Origin: Candidatus Gastranaerophilales bacterium
Lineage (GTDB): Bacteria; Cyanobacteriota; Vampirovibrionia; Gastranaerophilales; Gastranaerophilaceae
Reading direction: 5' to 3'
Length of the DNA: 57,405 nucleotides
Assembly: GCA_944323045.1 (NCBI GenBank)
Contig: CALUQX010000018.1
Coordinates: 1-57,405 of the forward strand
Shown here: positions 35,465-43,533 of the stretch, piece after piece
Position numbering within the stretch: the stretch's first letter is position 1
Layout of the letters: the number at the start of each line of letters is the position of its first letter
Notes under the pieces: model-generated
Told to the model about the DNA's origin: nothing
Databases searched by the model: none
Seen by the model: the letters and a program-made list of their open reading frames with translations, nothing else
Program-made: the position numbers and the translations under genes

Positions 35465-35752
35465 ATGCTAAAAGAGACAAAAGACGGACTTGTTGTAACG
35501 TTAAAAATTTCACCGAATGCAAGCAAAAATGAAATTATTAAAAACGAAGAAGGAATAAAAGTTAAAATTACGGCTCAACCGGTTGACGGCAGGGCAAATA
35601 AAGCTCTAACCGAGTATCTTGCCAAGCAGTTGAAAATTCCAAAAACATCAATTGAAATTATCAGGGGAGAAACATCAAAAGAGAAAACTCTGCTGCTAAA
35701 AGTGTTTGATAACTCTAAAATTGAACAGGTAAAACAGTTTTTTGAAAATTAG
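35465..35752 (+). CDS. DUF167 / YggU family protein
   Basis: A 95-residue protein of a conserved family with unknown role. It shows the family core VTLKISPNASKNEI, KVKITAQPVDGRANKALTEYLAK (in parts) and IEIIRGETSKEKTLLL. Its length is as expected. The RBS AAGGA is upstream. It is divergent from the RelA/SpoT homologue and ends 36 bases before the histidine-rich leader peptide; because the leader seems to have its own promoter, the two may be independent. Confidence 0.9.
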   Translation: MLKETKDGLVVTLKISPNASKNEIIKNEEGIKVKITAQPVDGRANKALTEYLAKQLKIPKTSIEIIRGETSKEKTLLLKVFDNSKIEQVKQFFEN

Positions 35753-35754
35753 AC

Positions 35755-35782
35755 TTGCTTTTTATTTTTTTTCTGTTACACT
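35755..35782 (+). promoter_or_regulatory. Promoter of the histidine-type attenuator
   Basis: TTGCTT (35755-35760), 16 bases, then TGT and TACACT (35777-35782), an extended -10. The -10 ends six bases before the leader-peptide ATG at 35789, so the transcript should begin at or next to that ATG. This explains the missing ribosome-binding site. Confidence 0.6.
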
Positions 35783-35788
35783 TATCGT

Positions 35789-35860
35789 ATGAGAAATATA
35801 AACAGAGTACAATTACATCACAACCATCATCATAGCAACCCGAAGGGGCTGTCTATTTAA
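35789..35860 (+). CDS. Histidine-rich leader peptide (his-type attenuator)
   Basis: A 23-codon open reading frame ATG...TAA encoding a peptide with RVQLHHNHHHSNP: five His codons among six (CAT CAC AAC CAT CAT CAT, 35816-35833). RVQ followed by a His run recalls the enterobacterial hisL peptide (RVQFKHHH). It is followed by mutually exclusive RNA helices and a terminator. Translation is probably leaderless. The expected role is to stall ribosomes when charged tRNA-His is scarce and so let transcription pass into the gene at 35982. Confidence 0.78.
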   Translation: MRNINRVQLHHNHHHSNPKGLSI

Positions 35861-35932
35861 GGTTGTGATTAAATTATAAAAAGCTATTCCAATTCTTAAA
35901 TAAACCTCTTCGGGAAAAAGAAGAGGTTTTTT
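35817..35932 (+). promoter_or_regulatory. Histidine-type transcription attenuator
   Basis: Helix 1: ATCACAACC inside the His codons (35817-35825) pairs with GGTTGTGAT (35861-35869). Antiterminator: CCCGAAGGGG (35839-35848) pairs with CCTCTTCGGG (35905-35914), ten pairs including one G-U. Terminator: AAACCTCTTC (35902-35911) pairs with GAAGAGGTTT (35920-35929) with a T-run to 35932. A ribosome stalled on His codons masks helix 1, frees CCCGAAGGGG and blocks the terminator. Without a stall, helix 1 holds that segment in its loop and the terminator forms. Confidence 0.78.
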
Positions 35933-35970
35933 AGTGCCTTACCCCGCGTGATTAGCATCAAGAATTGGAG
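35887..35970 (+). promoter_or_regulatory. Possible Shine-Dalgarno-sequestering helix
   Basis: TTCCAATTCTT (35887-35897) can pair with AAGAATTGGAG (35960-35970), eleven pairs with one G-U. The latter includes the GGAG ribosome-binding site of the gene at 35982, and the terminator hairpin sits inside the loop. Transcripts that read through could thus also be controlled in translation. Confidence 0.5.
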
Positions 35971-35981
35971 AAACAGAAAAA

Positions 35982-37283
35982 ATGACAATATCATCAATAA
36001 TTTCAGCGATAGGAAATAATAACAGTGTATATCCGCTTTTAGTGCGTGATTGCGGAATAGAGAATCCGATCAAAGTTGCCCTGACATATAAACAGAACAA
36101 AGAAGATCCTGAAGTTGCCAAACTGGCAACACGCGAACGTTTGATTGATGAATACGCAACTTCTGCGGTCTGGCTCGGCGGTATTCCTCTGATCGACTTA
36201 ATTTCAAATTGGATTATTAAAAAGAAAGGATTTAACCCGAATATAAATCCTAAACTTTTTGAAGAAGGCAGTTTACAAGGATTGAATTACAACATAAAGA
36301 AATTTGAAAAAACAGCACCTGATGCGGTTAAAGATTTGATTAAATTAGCCAATCCGGAAAATCAAAAATACTATAAAAAACTTCTTTCACTGAAATTTTT
36401 AGCATCTACCGCTATTCCTATTGCATTTATGGGATTCATATTGCCGAAAATGATATTTGCCTCATCTGCAAGGCGAATCGAAAAACTTAAAAAAGAACGT
36501 CAAGCCGCAAATAAAACTATGCCGCAGCCGATTATGCGTCCTAATTTTGCCGCTCCTAAACGTGATATTCTGGACAGTTTTACATCTAATAAAATAAATC
36601 AGGTGGCATTTACAGGATTTTCACTGGCTAAACTGGCAACAGTTTCAACTCAGGACAAAATGATGATAACGGATGGCGGCTATACTGTAGGTCGGGTTGC
36701 GACTTCCCGTAAGAAAAATGAGGCAATAGATGTAGGGTTTCGTCTAAGCGGCATGATGTTTTTAAATTTTGTGGCACCTAAATGGATAGAAAAATTCCTT
36801 AATAAAGTAAGCGGGGTTGAGCTTGATCCTATTATGCTTGCTGATAAGGCTTTTAAGGAAAAAATACAAAAAGGAACCATTAAACTGCCTGTAAATGACA
36901 CCCCTGAAATGCTCTTGAAATTTGTGGATGAAAATCCTGATAGTCTGTTTGTAAAATTCGCAAATAAATTTAAGAAAATAAAAATGTTAGATAATGGAAT
37001 TAGAGATCCGCGTGCGTATGTTAATTTCGACGATTTAGGCAAATTTAGAAATTCTATTGCTGATTTTATAACCAATGCGCCGACAGGAAAAAATTTGAAC
37101 AGATATATTCTTAAAGCTAAAATTCTGAAAGGTACCAATATTCTCGCTAATGTTGGTATAAGCAGCTTCCTTCTTGCATATGCACTGCCCAAAGCTACTT
37201 TTGCCTTTAGAAAACTAGTCACAGGATCAGATTTGGAACCCGGGCTTGCTCCTGATGTTCTGGCTGCTAAAAAAAATAATTAG
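35982..37283 (+). CDS. Uncharacterised protein under his-type attenuation
   Basis: A 433-residue protein I do not recognise. It has hydrophobic segments near residues 139-160 (FLASTAIPIAFMGFILPKMIF, in parts), 250-265 (LSGMMFLNFVAP) and 395-412 (NILANVGISSFLLAYALP), separated by basic and helical stretches, so it is probably membrane-associated. NQVAFTGFSLAKL at about residue 207 matches the short motif seen in the proteins at 17934 and 27892. There is no likeness to histidine biosynthesis, transport or tRNA charging proteins. It lies behind the attenuator; dapA follows after 117 bases with its own promoter. Confidence 0.65.
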   Translation: MTISSIISAIGNNNSVYPLLVRDCGIENPIKVALTYKQNKEDPEVAKLATRERLIDEYATSAVWLGGIPLIDLISNWIIKKKGFNPNINPKLFEEGSLQGLNYNIKKFEKTAPDAVKDLIKLANPENQKYYKKLLSLKFLASTAIPIAFMGFILPKMIFASSARRIEKLKKERQAANKTMPQPIMRPNFAAPKRDILDSFTSNKINQVAFTGFSLAKLATVSTQDKMMITDGGYTVGRVATSRKKNEAIDVGFRLSGMMFLNFVAPKWIEKFLNKVSGVELDPIMLADKAFKEKIQKGTIKLPVNDTPEMLLKFVDENPDSLFVKFANKFKKIKMLDNGIRDPRAYVNFDDLGKFRNSIADFITNAPTGKNLNRYILKAKILKGTNILANVGISSFLLAYALPKATFAFRKLVTGSDLEPGLAPDVLAAKKNN

Positions 37284-37352
37284 TCTTGGCTGTAATTTGG
37301 CTAAGTAACCTTATTAATTCGTAAAAAACTTTCACAAATTTTATATTTGCGA

Positions 37353-37358
37353 TATAAT
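37353..37358 (+). promoter_or_regulatory. Probable dapA -10 element
   Basis: A perfect TATAAT 43 bases before the dapA ATG, with GAAAGAGG as ribosome-binding site. No clear -35. Confidence 0.5.
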
Positions 37359-37400
37359 TAAATTTGCAATGGGATATGTAGAAAGAAAGAGGTATTTATT

Positions 37401-38294
37401 ATGGCTTTAAGATATGACGCCGGTGAAGTTATAACCGCAATGGTTACACCATTTAACTCTGCAAGAGAAATTGATTACAATAAAGCGGAACAATTAGCCG
37501 GATATCTTGTGGACAATGGCAGTGATGCTGTTCTTGTCGCGGGAACTACCGGAGAAGGTCCGACTTTAACACATGAAGAAGAATTGGAACTGTTAAGTTC
37601 AGTTAGGCGTGCCGTTGCCGGTAAAGCAAAAGTTATTATGAATGCCGGTTCCAACTGCACGGCAACAGCCTGCAGAACATCCAAACTTGCAGAAAAAGAA
37701 GATGTTGACGCGCTGTTATCAGTTGTTCCTTATTATAATAAGCCTTCTCAAGAAGGTATGATAGCTCATTTTTCGGCGATTGCTGAAAGTACAAGTTTAC
37801 CAATTATTATTTATAATATTCCATCACGTACCGGCGTTAATATTCAGCCGGCAACTATAGCTAAGCTTGCAAACAAATACGAAAATATTGTTGCAGTTAA
37901 ACAAAGTTGTTCTGATATGGATGCTGTAACTGAAATTAAACTTCTTGCTCCTGAAGATTTTTCTGTTTATTCAGGTGATGACAGTCTGACATTACCAATG
38001 CTTTCACTCGGCGCACGAGGCGTAATTTCTGTAGCATCTCACCTTTTCGGAAAAGAAGTAAAATCTATGATTAGAAACTACAAGACAGGTCAATTTATAG
38101 CTGCTATGAATATGCATAAAAAATTGTATCCGATTATGAAAAAACTTTTCATGGCGCCAAACCCTGTTCCTGTAAAAGCTGCACTGGCTCACAAGGGACT
38201 TTGCGAAGACTATGTAAGACGTCCTTTAGTAGAACTTAATGACGAACAAAAAGCCGAACTTTTTGCTGTTCTTGATAAATTCTATGAAGACTAA
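37401..38294 (+). CDS. dapA: 4-hydroxy-tetrahydrodipicolinate synthase
   Basis: Condenses pyruvate with aspartate semialdehyde, the first committed step of lysine and diaminopimelate synthesis. The 297 residues form a TIM barrel with GTTGEGPTLTHEE (residues 45-57), YYNKPSQEGM, the Tyr motif YNIPSRTGVN and the Schiff-base Lys in AVKQSCSDMD. Length and motifs are normal. dapB is also in this window (53411-54160) but far away. Confidence 0.96.
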   Translation: MALRYDAGEVITAMVTPFNSAREIDYNKAEQLAGYLVDNGSDAVLVAGTTGEGPTLTHEEELELLSSVRRAVAGKAKVIMNAGSNCTATACRTSKLAEKEDVDALLSVVPYYNKPSQEGMIAHFSAIAESTSLPIIIYNIPSRTGVNIQPATIAKLANKYENIVAVKQSCSDMDAVTEIKLLAPEDFSVYSGDDSLTLPMLSLGARGVISVASHLFGKEVKSMIRNYKTGQFIAAMNMHKKLYPIMKKLFMAPNPVPVKAALAHKGLCEDYVRRPLVELNDEQKAELFAVLDKFYED

Positions 38295-38374
38295 TAGCCC
38301 GCTCCGGCTATAATCATATTCTATTTCATGTTAAAATTTAAATAATATTAATAGTATAAATGAGGAAATAAAAA

Positions 38375-39682
38375 GTGAAAAACAAAATTCTTATGTTCTG
38401 GGGCATTATGATAATCGTGATTGCAGCGATTATACTAATTGCCGTTAAACCAATCAAACTGGGACTTGATCTTGTCGGCGGTTCAAGATTGATCCTTGAA
38501 GCACAAACTACTAACAATATTGCTAAAATTACTCCGGAAGTAATGCAAAGACTGCAATATGCTATTGAAAGCCGCGTTAATAAACTCGGTGTATCAGAAA
38601 CCGTTGTACAGCAGGTCGGAGATAAAAGATTACTTATTGAAATACCTGCGATAACTGATTTAACAGAAGCTAAATCTTTTATTGGTGAAACTGCACAGCT
38701 TGAATTTAAAAAACAAGCGCCGGACGCATCCGGTAATGTAGTATGGGTTCCGACAGGTTTGACAGGTCAAGACCTTTCAAAATCAACACTTTCAACTGAC
38801 GCATCCGGTCAATGGGTTGTGTCTCTTGAATTTAACTCAACAGGTGCAAAAAAATTCGGCGAATTAACCGAAGCACTCGTTGGTAAAAAAATGGCGATTT
38901 TCTTTGATGATGAATTAATTTCAGATCCAAATGTAAACGAAGCAATTTATGGCGGCAACGCTCAAATTACAAGCGGCGGCGCCGGGTTCTCTTATGAAGA
39001 AGCATCAAGAATGGTTAACCTCTTGAATGCCGGTGCTTTGCCTGTTCCTGCAAAAATAGTTGAGGAAAATACAGTTGGTCCTACTTTAGGAGCTGACAGT
39101 ATCGCTAAATCCGAAAAAGCAGGTATTATCGGGCTTTCTGCTGTAATGCTGTTTATGCTTTTATATTACAGAGTTCCGGGCTTAATCGCAGATATTGCAT
39201 TAATCATTTACAGTTTAATCCTGTTTGCTTTATTTAAAACTATTCCTGTAACTCTTACTCTTGCAGGTATTGCAGGGTTTATTCTTTCAATCGGTATGGC
39301 GGTTGACGCTAATATTCTGATTTTTGAAAGAACAAAAGAAGAACTTAGAGCCGGCAGAAACTTGTTTACTGCAATAAATTCAGGATTTGACAGAGCATTT
39401 ACAAGTATTTTTGACTCTAATATGACAACTATTATTACCTGTTTTATTCTTTATATGTTAGGTACCAGTGTTGTTAAAGGATTTGCCCTAACTCTTGCTT
39501 TAGGGGTTATGGTGTCAATGTTCTCTGCAATTACTGTAACCAAAAACTTTATGCACTTGATATTCGGTACAGGTGAACTCAAATATCCGGCTTTATTCGG
39601 ATTAAGAAAAGATGAAATAGGTAAAGATTACGAAGCAACAGAAACCAAACGTGAAAAAGCTCGTTTTGGTATTCTTGATTAG
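38375..39682 (+). CDS. secD: Protein translocase subunit SecD
   Basis: A 435-residue inner-membrane protein that assists Sec export using the proton gradient. The start is GTG, with GAGGAAA before it. An N-terminal helix, GLDLVGGSRLILEAQ, a periplasmic domain and the RND-type C-terminal helices with GMAVDANILIFERTKEELR (in parts) are seen. It is shorter than E. coli SecD because the periplasmic P1 head is compact. secF follows after 18 bases. Confidence 0.95.
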   Translation: MKNKILMFWGIMIIVIAAIILIAVKPIKLGLDLVGGSRLILEAQTTNNIAKITPEVMQRLQYAIESRVNKLGVSETVVQQVGDKRLLIEIPAITDLTEAKSFIGETAQLEFKKQAPDASGNVVWVPTGLTGQDLSKSTLSTDASGQWVVSLEFNSTGAKKFGELTEALVGKKMAIFFDDELISDPNVNEAIYGGNAQITSGGAGFSYEEASRMVNLLNAGALPVPAKIVEENTVGPTLGADSIAKSEKAGIIGLSAVMLFMLLYYRVPGLIADIALIIYSLILFALFKTIPVTLTLAGIAGFILSIGMAVDANILIFERTKEELRAGRNLFTAINSGFDRAFTSIFDSNMTTIITCFILYMLGTSVVKGFALTLALGVMVSMFSAITVTKNFMHLIFGTGELKYPALFGLRKDEIGKDYEATETKREKARFGILD

Positions 39683-39700
39683 AAAGAGGTATTAATAAAA

Positions 39701-40681
39701 ATGATAAATACAGGAAGAAAACATTTAGTACACATTGTTAAATACAGATGGCTGTGGATGGCTTTATCCGCTATTTTACTTGTGCCGGGTATTTTTGCCA
39801 TGGTTTATTCATCTATGACTTATTCAAATCATGCGCCTTTGAAAGTGGGTATTGACTATACCGGCGGTACAATTCTACAATACGGATTGACTGAAAAAAT
39901 CAGCAATGAAGATCTTGCCAAAAATCGTAAAGCACTTGAAGAGGCTGGTATTGAAAATCCTTATATTCAGATACTTAATGTAAATAGTACACAACAAAAA
40001 AATACAAAGGCACAAATCAGTTCTATTATATCCATAAGAACAAAGTTTGTAGAAAAAGATTCTATGGTGCCTGAAAAAATAAAAGGAACTTTAGCAAAAC
40101 AATATAATAATCCTGAACTTATTTCTGTAAGTTCTGTAGGTCCTACAATGGGTAAGGAATTATTTAAAAACTCATTGCTTGCGGTAACATTGGCTGTATT
40201 AGGCATTATTGCGTATCTTTCTTTTAGATTTAGATTTGATTATGCAGTGGCTGCAATACTTGGTATAGTTCATGACGTACTTTTTGTGTGCGGTGCGTTC
40301 TCTATTCTGGGATTGTTATATAATGTGCAGATTGACGGATTGTTTATAACTGCTTTGTTAACTGTTATCGGTTTTTCTGTTCATGATACTATTGTTGTAT
40401 TTGACCGAATCAGAGAAAATCTTAGATATTACGCTAAGAAAATGTCTTTTGGCGAAATTGTCGATGCATCAGTTAATCAGACTTTAGCAAGAAGTATTAA
40501 CACTTCATTGACCACATTGATAACATTGCTGGCTCTGTATTTCTTTGGCGGCGTCACAACAAAAGACTTCGTTCTTGCAATGATTCTTGGTATTGCTATT
40601 GGTACTTATTCAAGTATATTCTTCTGCAGTATGCTTGTTGATTTCTGGAATGACAAGAAAAATTCAATGGCATCTGTGTAA
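39701..40681 (+). CDS. secF: Protein translocase subunit SecF
   Basis: A 326-residue partner of SecD. An N-terminal membrane helix, the D1-type motif GIDYTGGTILQYG and the C-terminal five-helix domain with GFSVHDTIVVFDRIRENLR (in parts) and SINTSLTTLITLLALYFFGG (in parts) are present. Co-transcribed with secD and ends in a hairpin shared with the convergent HTH gene. Confidence 0.95.
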   Translation: MINTGRKHLVHIVKYRWLWMALSAILLVPGIFAMVYSSMTYSNHAPLKVGIDYTGGTILQYGLTEKISNEDLAKNRKALEEAGIENPYIQILNVNSTQQKNTKAQISSIISIRTKFVEKDSMVPEKIKGTLAKQYNNPELISVSSVGPTMGKELFKNSLLAVTLAVLGIIAYLSFRFRFDYAVAAILGIVHDVLFVCGAFSILGLLYNVQIDGLFITALLTVIGFSVHDTIVVFDRIRENLRYYAKKMSFGEIVDASVNQTLARSINTSLTTLITLLALYFFGGVTTKDFVLAMILGIAIGTYSSIFFCSMLVDFWNDKKNSMASV

Positions 40682-40708
40682 GAACAGATAAATAAAAAAA
40701 TACATTAT

Positions 40709-40739
40709 AACAATCCTGTCCTTATTGGATGGGATTGTT
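40709..40739 (+). terminator. secF terminator
   Basis: AACAATCC pairs with GGATTGTT, with a further GTCC/GGAT inside, followed by TATTTTAT. It overlaps the 3' end of the convergent HTH gene at 40722. Confidence 0.7.
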
Positions 40740-40940
40740 TATTTTATCTGCAATATCTGACTGTAATATTACAGGAAGTAATTGTATCGTTCTTTTTATT
40801 TTAAATTTTTTAAAAAGCTCGAGTTTAATCTTTCTGCATGCAAAGCGGCTTATATTAAGCCATTCTGCTATCTCATTAAGATTGTGCCCCTGTATAAGCA
40901 TCTGTAATACTATTTTTTCCTGATAACTTAATTTATCCAT
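40722..40940 (-). CDS. Minimal LuxR-type HTH protein
   Basis: A 72-residue protein consisting only of a GerE/LuxR-type helix-turn-helix: LSYQEKIVLQMLIQGHNLNEIAEWLNISRFACRKIKLELFKKFKI in consecutive stretches. There is no receiver or ligand domain. Its ATG overlaps the stop of the upstream HTH gene by eight bases (ATGGATAA), so the two are translationally coupled. Function unknown; a DNA-binding accessory regulator is likely. Confidence 0.72.
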   Translation of the reverse strand: MDKLSYQEKIVLQMLIQGHNLNEIAEWLNISRFACRKIKLELFKKFKIKRTIQLLPVILQSDIADKINNPIQ

Positions 40941-41175
40941 AATATTTTCTCAGTAAATCTTTATTAACTAATCCGTTTTTCACTGCAAAATAAGCCAACT
41001 GCCGCCTGTTTTGAAGATGCAGATATTTCAGCAGCTTTCTCACCTGATAAATAAATTTATATTTATGTCTGCAGTAATATTTATCAGTAATTTCTGAGTA
41101 AGTCAGACCGGACAATAGAAAATAAAATACGCGTTCATTTTGAAGATAAAACCATTTATGATCAATATCGTACAT
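40933..41175 (-). CDS. Second small LuxR-like HTH protein
   Basis: An 80-residue protein. The start at 41175 (MYDIDHKW) is preferred because AAGAAGG lies eight bases upstream, while the earlier in-frame ATG at 41220 has no ribosome-binding site. The layout resembles its neighbour: RVFYFLLSGLTYSEITDKYYC, then IYQVRKLLKYLHLQNRRQLAYFAVKNGL (in parts), a divergent GerE-type HTH. The two may form a heterodimer. No regulated target is evident. Confidence 0.6.
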   Translation of the reverse strand: MYDIDHKWFYLQNERVFYFLLSGLTYSEITDKYYCRHKYKFIYQVRKLLKYLHLQNRRQLAYFAVKNGLVNKDLLRKYYG

Positions 41176-41285
41176 TTTGTTTGCCTTCTTAGAGTTAAAT
41201 ACATTTATATTATAACGCATTTTTTAGGCAGGAAGGTTAATAATATTTCCGTTTTTTAAAAAATATTTGAACGCGCGAAAATAAT

Positions 41286-42212
41286 TTACAAAACAGCACT
41301 TATAGCAGAAATCATGCCTGTTTCATCAGCCAGATTCTTACCTGCAATATCAAACGCCGTGCCATGTCCCGGTGAAGTCCGAATGATATCCAATCCAATT
41401 GTCATATTTACAGTTTCAGCGCCGGCAACAGTTTTTATTGGTATCAACCCCTGATCGTGATACATTGCAATATAACAGTCATAAGGCGGAACATCATGAT
41501 TTAAAAATGCTTTACCGGCTTTTATAAATAACGTGTCAGCAGGCAGCGGGTCTGTGATATCTATTCCTCTAGATTTTAAAGTCTCAACCGCGGGCAGCAG
41601 TATATCTATTTCTTCATCTCCTAAAATTCCGTGTTCGCCGGCATGCGGATTTAATCCGCACAGGGCAAATTTAGGATTGTTAATGAAAAGGCTGCTTTTG
41701 AAAAATTTATTCAGGTTATCAATTTTTTCTATAACCATATCTTTTGAAAGATTTATATTCTTAAGAGCACAGTGCCTTGTTAAAAGCAAGACTCTGAATT
41801 CACGCGCAACAAAAAGCATTTCCGCTTTCTGATTATCGTGTGCCAGAAAGTGTTGCAAAACTTCTGTCTGCCCGTTAAAATTATGACCTGCAAGATGCAG
41901 AGCTTCTTTCGACACAGGTGCGGTTACAATTGCCTCAGGTTTTATTTCGCAGGCTTTTTTTAGAGACAAAAACGAGAATTCACCGCTTGCAGGTGTAATT
42001 TTTCCAGGGTGAATCTCTGAATCATATGGAATTTCTAATATTTCATAATCGTTATTCAAAGCGCCATAATAATCGAGTATCTTTTTAGAAGAAATTAACA
42101 CGACTTTTTCAGGCGGCAAATCCATTTTATTCAGTGCTTTTATTGTAATTTCAGCGCCAATGCCGTTTACATCGCCTGTTGTGATAGCAATTTTATTCTG
42201 ATAAGCTGACAT
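41286..42212 (-). CDS. pdxA: PdxA-family 4-phosphate dehydrogenase
   Basis: A 308-residue NAD-dependent dehydrogenase/decarboxylase. Family motifs are TTGDVNGIGAE (residues 11-21), the metal-binding His in GHNFNGQTE, GLNPHAGEHG, MYHDQGLIPIK and SPGHGTAFDIAGK. Classic PdxA oxidises 4-phosphohydroxy-threonine for vitamin B6. Here it is four bases from a DUF1537 kinase, the arrangement of PdxA2 enzymes that oxidise threonate 4-phosphate to dihydroxyacetone phosphate. Which role applies cannot be told from the sequence. Confidence 0.92.
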   Translation of the reverse strand: MSAYQNKIAITTGDVNGIGAEITIKALNKMDLPPEKVVLISSKKILDYYGALNNDYEILEIPYDSEIHPGKITPASGEFSFLSLKKACEIKPEAIVTAPVSKEALHLAGHNFNGQTEVLQHFLAHDNQKAEMLFVAREFRVLLLTRHCALKNINLSKDMVIEKIDNLNKFFKSSLFINNPKFALCGLNPHAGEHGILGDEEIDILLPAVETLKSRGIDITDPLPADTLFIKAGKAFLNHDVPPYDCYIAMYHDQGLIPIKTVAGAETVNMTIGLDIIRTSPGHGTAFDIAGKNLADETGMISAISAVL

Positions 42213-42216
42213 TTTA

Positions 42217-43533
42217 CTAATTACCTGAACTTTCGTGAGACTTAAAGTATTTTAAAATATCAACAAGCATATTTGCATTACCAAGATTGCCTGACTTAGT
42301 TACAATCCATTGAGCGTTGTGATCCATACAAAGCGAAATAGCAGGGGCAACTTCATCAATTAATTGTAATTGCAAAGCATCAATTGCATAGCAGCACTTG
42401 TAAGAGGTTTCACCACCCAGTGTAATCAAAATCACATCTCTTGCCGCACATACTTTACGGGTTAAATCAGCTAAAAAGTCTGTAATTTTTGCAGAAAGCT
42501 TTTCTTTTGTTAATTCAGCATTCAAAGAGTCCTCAGAAAATCCGTCGAAATCCCTGATTAAATGCGAAGTATGCACAACCACGGTATTTTTTCTGCCTAA
42601 ATTAGATACAACGCGTTCCACAAGCGAATCCGGCACTTCATTCAATATTGTCTGCAAATCCAAACTTATAAATAAAGCATCAATATCATCGCTGTCTTCC
42701 AACGCTTTAATTTGATTAGCGGTAATTTTTGTTGCACTGCCCGAGATAATTAATCGCGGCAATTCTGGGAAAGTTTTTATAATATGACTGTTATCAAGGT
42801 CGACAAACCAGAGTTCAGCCAGTGCCCTTGCAAATGCTGCTGTTCCGGTCGGCAGAATATTATAATCTGATTTATTTATAGCTAACGCTATCTGTTCAAT
42901 ATCAACAGTAGAAACAGCGTCTGCAACAATAAGTTTTTTACCTTGAGCGATTAATTCGTTGATTTTCATCAATATAGGACCGGCGCCCTTCATAATAGTT
43001 TTAAGTTCAATACTGCCGATAAAATTCTGGCATTCTTCATCAAGCTGTGCCGCAAGCAGTGTTGGAATATGAGATTCAAAAATTGGTGAATGCGGGTCAC
43101 GCGCCATTTCTGTCCGTTCAATCGGCACGCCTTTTAACATATGATAACCGCCTACAGTCACTCTGCCTTCAACAGGAAATGCCGGCACTATAACCGCAGC
43201 ATCCCAGTTTAAGGTGTCTAACAGTGCAAGCACTTCTACTGCAATATTGCCGCGCAGAGTCGAATCTATTTTTTTATAAAAATAATCAGGATTGATTTTA
43301 TCTATTAACATTTGAGCGGCATTTTTAACAGATTCAAACGCTTCATCTGCCGGAATATTTCTTGATTCTGTCGAAATAGCCCAAGTCTGTGTATTTTTTG
43401 TATTTAACGGTTCCACATCCGTAGAAAGTAAAATCTGGGTATTAGCCCCCTGCAAATGAAACTGTAGTGCTGTGTCATTTGCGCCTGTTAAATCGTCTGC
43501 AACAATACCTACAATATTAGATGTAACTATCAT
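42217..43533 (-). CDS. Four-carbon acid sugar kinase (DUF1537 family)
   Basis: A 438-residue kinase. The N-terminal domain has GIVADDLTGANDTALQF (residues 9-25), YKKIDSTLRGNIAVEV and VIVPAFPVEGR; the nucleotide-binding C-terminal domain ends with VILITLGGETSYKCCYAIDAL (in parts). Known members phosphorylate threonate, erythronate or related acids. It overlaps ssb by four bases at its start and is followed by pdxA, so the ssb-kinase-pdxA order is one transcription unit. Confidence 0.88.
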   Translation of the reverse strand: MIVTSNIVGIVADDLTGANDTALQFHLQGANTQILLSTDVEPLNTKNTQTWAISTESRNIPADEAFESVKNAAQMLIDKINPDYFYKKIDSTLRGNIAVEVLALLDTLNWDAAVIVPAFPVEGRVTVGGYHMLKGVPIERTEMARDPHSPIFESHIPTLLAAQLDEECQNFIGSIELKTIMKGAGPILMKINELIAQGKKLIVADAVSTVDIEQIALAINKSDYNILPTGTAAFARALAELWFVDLDNSHIIKTFPELPRLIISGSATKITANQIKALEDSDDIDALFISLDLQTILNEVPDSLVERVVSNLGRKNTVVVHTSHLIRDFDGFSEDSLNAELTKEKLSAKITDFLADLTRKVCAARDVILITLGGETSYKCCYAIDALQLQLIDEVAPAISLCMDHNAQWIVTKSGNLGNANMLVDILKYFKSHESSGN

